Shown here: positions 54,547-61,616 of the stretch, piece after piece
How the letters are laid out: every line of letters starts with the position of its first letter
Numbering within the stretch: the stretch's first letter is position 1
Source of the DNA: CAG-582 sp964551965
GTDB taxonomy: Bacteria > Bacillota_I > Bacilli_A > RF39 > UBA660
Direction: 5' to 3'
DNA length: 64,000 bases
Assembly: GCA_964551965.1 (NCBI GenBank)
Contig: CAZKFB010000001.1
Location: 1 to 64,000 of the forward strand
Notes under the pieces: generated by a model
Database searches by the model: none
Told to the model about the DNA's origin: nothing
Seen by the model: only the letters and a program-made list of their open reading frames with translations
Translations under genes and position numbers: made by a program

Positions 54547-54869
54547 TATTTCTTATTTAAATAATCTAACTTTTCTTTTATAAAACTTTCATCCTTAATT
54601 AGCTCTAGTTCTTCATCAGTTAATTTTTCAATACGATGATCTTGTTTATATAATTCTTTCTCTTCATCACTTAATTCGCTTGCTAAATCATCATATTCTC
54701 TAATAAAACACAAACCATTTTGAAATATGGATTCATATACTACATAGTTTTTATCAGGGTATTCAGAAATTCCCGTATATTTAGGATTAATAGCAAGTAT
54801 CTTATATATATTCTTTTCTATTAAATTACTTCCTTTAAAGTGCTTATAAAAGCCTCCAACTTCCAACAT
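54534..54869 (-). CDS. DUF1653-family protein
   Basis: 111 residues. The N-terminal half is a small beta domain of the DUF1653 type (GGFYKHFKGSN, YKILAINPKYTG, NYVVYESIFQNG, FIREYDD). The C-terminal half is a charged helix (LSDEEKELYKQDHRIEKLT). Family function unknown. Lone minus-strand gene with its own AT-rich promoter region shared with the divergent gene. Confidence 0.8.
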   Translation of the reverse strand: MLEVGGFYKHFKGSNLIEKNIYKILAINPKYTGISEYPDKNYVVYESIFQNGLCFIREYDDLASELSDEEKELYKQDHRIEKLTDEELELIKDESFIKEKLDYLNKKYKSK

Positions 54870-54952
54870 AATATCACCAATAATATTATAGCAATAATTT
54901 GACTATAATGCATCTATGTTGTATACTATTTAAACGAAAAAAGGGGATAGTT

Positions 54953-55777
54953 ATGGATAATTTTGTTAATGAAGTATATTATTTTATTCTTCCTTATCTA
55001 AGTGATGAAGGTAAATTTATTGAGTGTATTACTGAGTCTAATAAATATAATATGGAATTAATAAATAATAATCGTGATAAGATATTAGAATTTGTAATGA
55101 AAAATTTTAATATAAGAAAAGGTTCAATGAGAATTGATGAATTATTATGTGGGAAAGATTACCGTTTATGGAATAATCTTCAAACCCTACATGATCTAGA
55201 AATATTAGATAAATTAGTTGGTCTTTTAATTGCTGTTGGAATTCTAGAAGATTCATATCTAACTAGATTTAATTCGTTTGGTAAAATAGGTATTTATGGT
55301 GAATTTCTAATTAAAGAGAGATTTTGCTTCTATGATGAAGAAACAACAGAAAACTATTTAATAACTATAAAAGATTATGTATTACCGTTCTATCGCTTTA
55401 ATGTAAATGAGTCTACTTTTGAATATATGACAAGATTTAATTGCCCAAATCCCAATGAAGAGTTAAAAGAAACCATACTTAATTGGATTAAGACAAGTAC
55501 ACTTCCTATTACGGAAAGTGATATAAATACGATTAAAGTATTCTTAAATTATAATATGGAACAATTTATAAATGCTATCGTGATGGGATTTGAATCAGAA
55601 GAAGGCCCTGATACTTTAGTTAATTATTTAAGATTCGATCCTGAATTTGATTATATGGCAAAAATTAATAATTTAATTACTTCATATACAGATAGTCAAA
55701 GAGAAGACTTTGAAAATAAAAAGAAATTATTTTTAAGTAGAATAGAAGAATCTATTAAGAAAAGAAAATTGCAATAA
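54953..55777 (+). CDS. Helical protein of unknown function
   Basis: 274 residues from an ATG after GGGGATAG; an upstream in-frame start at 54899 lacks an SD. Soluble, acidic and helical, no motif recognised (FVNEVYYFILPYLSDEGKF at the start; basic end SIKKRKLQ). Terminator follows. Confidence 0.65.
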   Translation: MDNFVNEVYYFILPYLSDEGKFIECITESNKYNMELINNNRDKILEFVMKNFNIRKGSMRIDELLCGKDYRLWNNLQTLHDLEILDKLVGLLIAVGILEDSYLTRFNSFGKIGIYGEFLIKERFCFYDEETTENYLITIKDYVLPFYRFNVNESTFEYMTRFNCPNPNEELKETILNWIKTSTLPITESDINTIKVFLNYNMEQFINAIVMGFESEEGPDTLVNYLRFDPEFDYMAKINNLITSYTDSQREDFENKKKLFLSRIEESIKKRKLQ

Positions 55778-55782
55778 AAAAA

Positions 55783-55808
55783 CTATTGATTAAATCAATA
55801 GCTTTTTT
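55783..55808. terminator. Bidirectional terminator
   Basis: CTATTGAT (55783-55790), loop TAA, ATCAATAG (55794-55801), flanked by A-run and T-run. Confidence 0.82.
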
Positions 55809-55811
55809 ATT

Positions 55812-56582
55812 TTACTTCTTTATCTTCTTTACTATTTCAGTCATATTACTTTGACCGAAAGCATTTAATACTTCAATAGGAATAGCAAATACGATTGTAT
55901 TTGATTGATCTGATGAAATATCGTTGATTGTTGATAAAGTTCTAAGATGTAAAGCCCCCGGAGCGCTAGACATTACTTCAGCAGCTTCAGCTAAGTTTTG
56001 AGCAGCTTCTTTTTCACCTAAAGATTTAGTGATAACAGCTTGTTTTTCTCTTTCAGCTTCCGCAATCTTAGCAATAACTCTTTGCATTTCATCAGGTAAT
56101 TTAACATCTTTTAGTTCAACATTCTCAACCTTAATTCCCCAAGGATCAGTTGCTTCATCAATAATACGGCAAATCTCAGAAGATATCTTATCTCTTTCTG
56201 TTAATAATTCATCTAGAGATACAGCGCCAACAGCATTTCGCATTGTCGTTTGTGCTAATTGAGATACTGCATATTGGAATCTTTCGACAGCAATAATAGC
56301 TTTAGCTGCATCAAATACTTTATAGTAAATAACAGCATTAATTCTAATAGTTACATTATCTTTTGTAATAGCATCTTGTTCAGGAACATCTACTGCTTTA
56401 GTACGAACATCAACTTTAGTAAAAGATTGAATAATAGGTAATACTATTTTCCATCCTGGCGTTAATATTTTCTTATATTTACCAAATTGAAATAGAATAC
56501 CACGTTCATATTCATTTATTTGTCTAATAGAACTTAAAAGAATAACTAAAACGATAATAAGTACAGGAATAATAATCTCCAT
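55812..56582 (-). CDS. Slipin/stomatin-like SPFH protein
   Basis: 256 residues. N-terminal membrane helix (IIIPVLIIVLVILLSSI), then an SPFH domain (YERGILFQFGKYKKILTPGWKIVLP, VDVRTKAVDVPEQDAITKDNV) and a C-terminal coiled coil (IAKIAEAEREKQAVI). Slipins organise membrane microdomains and often pair with NfeD proteases; no nfeD is adjacent. Length is typical. Confidence 0.92.
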   Translation of the reverse strand: MEIIIPVLIIVLVILLSSIRQINEYERGILFQFGKYKKILTPGWKIVLPIIQSFTKVDVRTKAVDVPEQDAITKDNVTIRINAVIYYKVFDAAKAIIAVERFQYAVSQLAQTTMRNAVGAVSLDELLTERDKISSEICRIIDEATDPWGIKVENVELKDVKLPDEMQRVIAKIAEAEREKQAVITKSLGEKEAAQNLAEAAEVMSSAPGALHLRTLSTINDISSDQSNTIVFAIPIEVLNAFGQSNMTEIVKKIKK

Positions 56583-56691
56583 AAAACGAACTCCTTTCTA
56601 CTTATATTGTATAATTAATGATATTAAAATACAACTAATATTGACTTTTAAAATTAAGTAAAGTAGTATAAAATTATAAATAGGTGATGTT

Positions 56692-57561
56692 ATGAAAGTA
56701 GTTGAAAACTTCAAAGAATATGAAATATTAGATATGTCTAATGGACAAAAGTTAGAAAGATGGAATGGAATATTACTATCGCGTCCCGATCCTCAAATTA
56801 TTTGGAAACATAAACTTAAACCAACTTTATGGGATAGTGTAGATGCTAATTATACGAGAAGTAAGACTGGTGGAGGAGAGTGGCATATATATAATAAGGA
56901 TATGCCAACTAGTTGGACGATTAAATGGAATGATTTAACTTTCAATTTAAAACTTATGGGATTTAAACATACTGGTTTATTTCCTGAACAAGCATACAAT
57001 TGGAATATAATTAGAAACAAGATAAAAGATGCTAATAGGGAAGTTAAAGTTCTAAATTTATTTGCCTATACGGGAGGAGCTACGGTAGCTGCTTTATCGG
57101 CTGGAGCATCAGTTGTTCACGTTGATTCATCAAGAGGAATGGTCGATTGGGCAAAAGAGAATGTTAAATCATCCGGATTAGAAAACGCACCAGTAAGATA
57201 TATTGTTGATGATGTCGTAAAATTCGTTGAACGTGAAATAAGAAGAGAAAATAAATATGACATTATTATTATGGATCCACCTTCATTCGGAAGAGGATCA
57301 AATAAAGAGATATGGAATATTGAAGCAGATCTATATAATTTAGTAGAATTATGTACAAACGTATTATCAGATAATCCAATCATGTTCTTGATTAATTCAT
57401 ATACTACCGGACTTTCAATGAATGTTTTATCAGACATTTTAAAATTAACAGTTAATAAAAAATATAAAGGCACAATCGATGCTGATGAAATTGGTTTACC
57501 AATGAAAGATTCTGATTTAATACTTCCTTGCGGAATATATGCTAGATGGGATAGTATGTAA
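56692..57561 (+). CDS. Class I SAM-dependent methyltransferase, RlmI/RlmK-like
   Basis: 289 residues. Motif I LNLFAYTGGATVAALSAGA (about 121), VHVDSSRGMVDWAKEN with the ribose-binding Asp, and the catalytic-loop-like IIMDPPSFGRG (about 196). This combination is that of the rRNA cytosine methyltransferase family (RlmI type), here without an N-terminal PUA domain; the substrate could be rRNA. Start after AGGTGATG. Confidence 0.88.
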   Translation: MKVVENFKEYEILDMSNGQKLERWNGILLSRPDPQIIWKHKLKPTLWDSVDANYTRSKTGGGEWHIYNKDMPTSWTIKWNDLTFNLKLMGFKHTGLFPEQAYNWNIIRNKIKDANREVKVLNLFAYTGGATVAALSAGASVVHVDSSRGMVDWAKENVKSSGLENAPVRYIVDDVVKFVEREIRRENKYDIIIMDPPSFGRGSNKEIWNIEADLYNLVELCTNVLSDNPIMFLINSYTTGLSMNVLSDILKLTVNKKYKGTIDADEIGLPMKDSDLILPCGIYARWDSM

Positions 57562-57564
57562 TTA

Positions 57565-58326
57565 ATGAATAAAATATTTGAAAATGAAGAAATAGTAATT
57601 TATTCAGAACCATCACTAGATATAATAAATGATAGTATAGTTGATAATACTATAAAAAAGTTAAATGAATATCGTAAAATCTTTAAAAAAGAGAAACTAG
57701 CAAAATTAACAGTTAAATTTTATGATAATTTAGAAACATATCAAGAAGATTATAGATGTATTCTAAGTGTGGAACCACCACAATATTCAAAAGGTTGGTT
57801 TGATTCTGAAAATGGGAATATTTATCTTTATATGAATTTAGAAATGTTATCAAAATATAAAAACTATCCTTTATTTTGGGATCAACAGGTTTCTTGCATA
57901 GCTCACGAAGCATTCCACTATTATTACTATCTGTATTATTATGGGGAAGATAGAATAACTTGGTTCGATGAAGGAATGGCTCAATATATCTCAGGAGAAA
58001 TAGCAAGTTATACCGAATATAGTTGGTATAAACTATTTATAGACTTTATTGCAAATTATAAAGCTATTGATAATCTAAATGAAAGAGAAAATGGCAATTC
58101 TGATGTTCCTGATAATCTAATATTTCGAAGAGAAAATGTCTTTGATGGATATGCAGCTAGTCTTTTAGCAATTAAGTACTTATTCGACACTAAGGGAGAA
58201 GACTATGTATTTGATATTATGTTTGATAATAATCGAATAAGAGAAGAGGGCAAAGATATTTTAAATAGAATGATTTCATATTTTAATGAAGTCTATTCTG
58301 AATATTTACAAATAAAAAAGAGTTAG
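57565..58326 (+). CDS. HExxH metallopeptidase-like protein, cytosolic
   Basis: 253 residues, no signal peptide. HEAFHYYYY (about 113) supplies the two zinc His and the Glu; WFDEGMAQYISGE (about 132) supplies the third ligand Glu, the gluzincin arrangement used by M1- and DUF2268-like peptidases. The rest is helical. Three bases after the methyltransferase, so co-transcribed. Substrate unknown. Confidence 0.75.
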   Translation: MNKIFENEEIVIYSEPSLDIINDSIVDNTIKKLNEYRKIFKKEKLAKLTVKFYDNLETYQEDYRCILSVEPPQYSKGWFDSENGNIYLYMNLEMLSKYKNYPLFWDQQVSCIAHEAFHYYYYLYYYGEDRITWFDEGMAQYISGEIASYTEYSWYKLFIDFIANYKAIDNLNERENGNSDVPDNLIFRRENVFDGYAASLLAIKYLFDTKGEDYVFDIMFDNNRIREEGKDILNRMISYFNEVYSEYLQIKKS

Positions 58327-58340
58327 TTACTAACTCTTTT
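58317..58340. terminator. Bidirectional terminator
   Basis: AAAGAGTTAG (58317-58326), loop TTA, CTAACTCTTT (58330-58339), between convergent genes. Confidence 0.85.
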
Positions 58341-59337
58341 ATTCATATAATGAATCATCATCTTCTAAAGAATCATCGAAGTTAATATCTATATTGATAT
58401 CTTCGTCTTTATCTTTGTCTTTTTTCTTTTTATCTTTCTTATCTTTTTTCTTTTCTGATTCTTTTTCATCTTGAACAAATGATTCTACATTGTCATTTTC
58501 AATTACGATCTTATGTTCATTACCTTCGATTACTTCTTCGTTGTCATAATCACTTACTTCTTCATCTTTAACCATATCGGAAATATCAACAGGTTCTAAT
58601 GATTCAGTAACTTCATCTTCGACATCATCCATAATATCATTACTTATTTCATTTACTTTTTCAACTTCATGGTTATCTTCATCTTCAGTAATATCTTCAT
58701 CGATATCGAAATCTTCTTCTACGTTGTCAAAATCTTCCTTTACTTCGTCATTTTCATCGTTAGAAGCAGTAATATCGGTATCTATATCAATAGAAGTAGT
58801 AGTTTGTTCTATTGCAGGCATATTACCAGTTAAATTATCTTTATGAGTAGATGAATAATTAATAATATCTCCTAAAACAGTAGAGTAGTAATTATAGGCA
58901 TCTAATATTTTGTTTAAACATAACTCTAAAGCTTTCTTTTCTGAAGTTAATTTAACTAACTTAGATTTTACATTTTCAGCTTTATCTACAAGTTCGTTCA
59001 TAGCATTCTTATCTTTAACAATCTTTCTTTTTCTTTCATCGATCTTTAAAGATATTTCTTTATTAGCAGCTATAAGTATATTAGCAAGCTCATCATCTTT
59101 GAATCTTTCAACTAATTTTTGATAATCAGTTTCAAAGCCTTCGATATCAGCATTCATCTTTTCGATCTTAGCTTTTGATTCAAAGAATTCAGTTTTATAC
59201 TTTTGTACTTTTTCTAATTGAGCATCTATTTCTACACTATTAGCTTTAAGTTTTTCTTCATATTCTTCTTTAATTTTTGTTAAATTAGCAATAATATCAG
59301 TTAATCTGCTATTAGTTTCACTAACTAAATTGTCCAT
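58339..59337 (-). CDS. Coiled-coil protein with acidic, then Lys-rich tail
   Basis: 332 residues. Residues 1-150 are a coiled coil (DIIANLTKIKEEYEEKLKAN). About 185-290 is a strongly acidic, Asp/Glu-rich disordered region. A Lys/Asp repeat (KKKDKKDKKKKDKD) and an acidic end follow. No catalytic or membrane feature. Possibly a cytoskeletal or scaffold protein; composition alone does not tell. Confidence 0.7.
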   Translation of the reverse strand: MDNLVSETNSRLTDIIANLTKIKEEYEEKLKANSVEIDAQLEKVQKYKTEFFESKAKIEKMNADIEGFETDYQKLVERFKDDELANILIAANKEISLKIDERKRKIVKDKNAMNELVDKAENVKSKLVKLTSEKKALELCLNKILDAYNYYSTVLGDIINYSSTHKDNLTGNMPAIEQTTTSIDIDTDITASNDENDEVKEDFDNVEEDFDIDEDITEDEDNHEVEKVNEISNDIMDDVEDEVTESLEPVDISDMVKDEEVSDYDNEEVIEGNEHKIVIENDNVESFVQDEKESEKKKDKKDKKKKDKDKDEDINIDINFDDSLEDDDSLYE

Positions 59338-59449
59338 AATAATCCCTCTATTCTTTATAATAAAAATTATACAATATAAAAAAATATTTGTAAATATATA
59401 TTATATATGAAAAGTAAAATAAATTTTTTCATAAAATTGCAAAAATATA

Positions 59450-59478
59450 TTGACTTATGTGAAATACTTGCATATAAT
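59450..59478 (+). promoter_or_regulatory. Promoter of the second non-coding RNA
   Basis: TTGACT (59450-59455), 17-base spacer, TATAAT (59473-59478); one of the strongest promoters in the window, facing a 480-base gene-free region. Confidence 0.82.
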
Positions 59479-59484
59479 AGAGAT

Positions 59485-59887
59485 ACTTAGTAAGGTAACT
59501 AACTAAGCAACTGATATTTATTTTATATTTATTTTTATCCAAACGAAAATAAATATATTAATACTTATCTTTAACTGTTTTATTTTTGTATTAGAGTACT
59601 TGGTTATTAAATAATCAAAAAAAACTCTAATACTCAAAAATAATACAAGACTGCTTTAGTTTTGTGCTTATAATTATTTCATTGAACGGGATGTCCAATA
59701 CTAGTTATAAGTATTCTTGTTACTAGATGCCTATTTTGGTCTTATCTTTGTACTAAGTATGTGATCACAGTGAGAAAGAAAACTCAATTTTATTAGATAA
59801 GCAATTATAGAGGATGACCTGACATTCATCGGAAATAATTGATCTAAAAACTAGGGAATATATAGTTGTCAGCTATATATTTTTTTT
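59485..59887 (+). ncRNA. Structured RNA of unknown family
   Basis: About 400 bases from promoter to terminator with no coding frame. Stems: TATTTATTTT (59526-59535) with AAAATAAATA (59546-59555). A long arm runs from TATTTTTG+TATTAGAGT (59581-59597) to ACTCTAATA+CAAAAATA (59624-59642), with inner TTGGTTATT/AATAATCAA. CTTATAA (59667-59673) pairs with TTATAAG (59705-59711), and CTTATCT (59741-59747) with AGATAAG (59795-59801), with TGAG/CTCA inside. Multi-arm folding and strong expression signals suggest a stable RNA. It does not show tmRNA, RNase P or SRP motifs I could recognise. Confidence 0.65.
59858..59887 (+). terminator. Terminator of the second non-coding RNA
   Basis: ATATATAG (59858-59865), loop TTGTCAG, CTATATAT (59873-59880), T-run. 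Confidence 0.82.
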
Positions 59888-59910
59888 ATGCTTATTTTTA
59901 TTTAATACCC

Positions 59911-59939
59911 TTGCATATAAAATACAAGTTTGATATACT
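59911..59939 (+). promoter_or_regulatory. Promoter of the Cys-rich surface operon
   Basis: TTGCAT (59911-59916), 17-base spacer, TATACT (59934-59939), 27 bases before the first gene of the operon. Confidence 0.7.
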
Positions 59940-59966
59940 TTTAATAGGGTAAAGAGGATTGAGAAT

Positions 59967-60686
59967 ATGAGAAATGTTTTAGGTTTTCTAATTCTAGGCC
60001 TGGTTTCTCTTTTTGTTATACCTAATAATGTTTTCGCTGATTCGTGTGACTATAAGGTAAAAGCACAGCTAAATAAATATGCTTTTAATGTAAAAGCAGA
60101 ATATGAATTTAAGAAGAACGAAGATGGAAGCACTTACTTTGATGTAATTATATATAATATTGTCCCTGACATTTATATTAATTATAAAAGTGAGTTAGAG
60201 GGTAGAACTTCAATAGGAAAGAATGTTATTTATGAGGAAACCAACAGCGGTACTTATAAATTTAGTATTCCTATTCCGAGTCAGCCTTTTGATTACATTA
60301 TATATGTTAGAACAGCTAAAGAGGGATGCGCTGGAGATTTAAGAAAATTTAATCTCTCCATACCAATTAGAAACTCTTATCATGATTTGGATGATTGTAA
60401 GAGAGTAGGCATGGAAGACTATTATTATTGTAAAGAATGGATATCTGATGAATTCAACTTATCTTCAAAAGAGATAGAAAAAAAGATAAGAGAAAAGTAT
60501 GAGGCATTAAAGAAGAATACAACTACTAAATGTATTGGTTGTGATGAAAGAGCAAGAAATGCAGCTAAGATTAAAGCTTTCAATGAGTTAAAAATGAAGA
60601 TAATAATAGGTATATCAATAGGAATTGTATTAGATCTAATAATCATGATTTTTCAAATAATAAATATTAGGAGGAGCGAGATATGA
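59967..60686 (+). CDS. Surface protein with Cys motifs and C-terminal anchor
   Basis: 239 residues. Signal peptide (LGFLILGLVSLFVIPNNVFA), external domain, then a membrane helix (about 212-232). External Cys: DSCDYKVKA, KEGCAGDLRKFNL, DDCKRVG and YYYCKEWIS, plus CIGC near the membrane. The stretch from KEGC to CKEW aligns with the next gene product, so the two are paralogues. Overlaps the next gene by four bases. Function unknown; assembly partners are likely. Confidence 0.72.
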   Translation: MRNVLGFLILGLVSLFVIPNNVFADSCDYKVKAQLNKYAFNVKAEYEFKKNEDGSTYFDVIIYNIVPDIYINYKSELEGRTSIGKNVIYEETNSGTYKFSIPIPSQPFDYIIYVRTAKEGCAGDLRKFNLSIPIRNSYHDLDDCKRVGMEDYYYCKEWISDEFNLSSKEIEKKIREKYEALKKNTTTKCIGCDERARNAAKIKAFNELKMKIIIGISIGIVLDLIIMIFQIINIRRSEI

Positions 60687-61615
60687 CAAGATTGAAAGAG
60701 AAAAAAGAGTTCAAAAGAGAATATATTCCCGTTATTGTTACAGGAATTATATTAATACTTTTGGTTGGTGCTCTAGTGTTCATGATATTTTATAAAGGAA
60801 ATCTAGAACTTGAAGATGTTCCAAAAGATTCTGGACATAAAGTAGATGAACTTAATGTTGAAGTTGATAAAAGCAAATGTTCAACTGAGTTAATTAAAAA
60901 ATTAAGTGATGAAGCAAAGAAAATAAAGATGAGCTATAAAGAAAAAGCAATTCAAGCTGATCTTTATGAAGCTGATGATGATTCGGGAGAAAACTTCTAT
61001 ACATATGATCATGTATGGAATGTAACTTTTGATAATGTAACTGATAACTTCTATTTGAAAATAACTAATGATTCAAATGATACAGTTAAAACCATTACAA
61101 AAGATACACTTCAAGATGGTAAATGGTCATTTGATACTGAAGTAGATGATGATGTAGTAACTTATACAATCTCCGTTATCTCTAATCCTGAAGGATGTAA
61201 AGAACAAGTATTTAGAAAATTTGAATTAAAAGCATTAATATTTAATGTATGGAGTAATAGTTCAAAATGTTCAGTTTATAAAGATTTCAAATATTGTCAA
61301 AGATGGACTGATGAAGATACAGTCACTATTGATAAATTTGAAAGTGAATTAGCTAAGTATAAGAAAGAACATCCTGAAATTAAAGAAAAGAATCCATTTG
61401 GTGTTGAAGTACCAACTACTACATCTAGTACAAATAGTACAGATAAGACAAATGGTAATACTAAAACTACTAGTAAAAATAATAATGATGTAACAAATAA
61501 AGAAAATAATAAAAAGACAATAGATAATAAAGTAATATATGCTGGTGCAGCAATACTAGCTGTTATCGTTGGGGTGGTAATCGTGGTACTGCTTAAAAAG
61601 AAGAGGAGTAAGTAG
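60683..61615 (+). CDS. Paralogous membrane-anchored surface protein
   Basis: 310 residues. N-terminal basic start and membrane helix (about 16-36), an external domain (SKCSTELIKKLSDEA, NPEGCKEQVFRKFEL, SKCSVYKDFKYCQRWTDED), a Thr/Asn stalk (about 243-275) and a second helix near the C-terminus with a basic end (KKKRSK). The EGC...CxRW block repeats that of the preceding gene. One base separates it from the large secreted protein, so the three form an operon. Confidence 0.72.
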   Translation: MTRLKEKKEFKREYIPVIVTGIILILLVGALVFMIFYKGNLELEDVPKDSGHKVDELNVEVDKSKCSTELIKKLSDEAKKIKMSYKEKAIQADLYEADDDSGENFYTYDHVWNVTFDNVTDNFYLKITNDSNDTVKTITKDTLQDGKWSFDTEVDDDVVTYTISVISNPEGCKEQVFRKFELKALIFNVWSNSSKCSVYKDFKYCQRWTDEDTVTIDKFESELAKYKKEHPEIKEKNPFGVEVPTTTSSTNSTDKTNGNTKTTSKNNNDVTNKENNKKTIDNKVIYAGAAILAVIVGVVIVVLLKKKRSK

Positions 61616-61616
61616 T

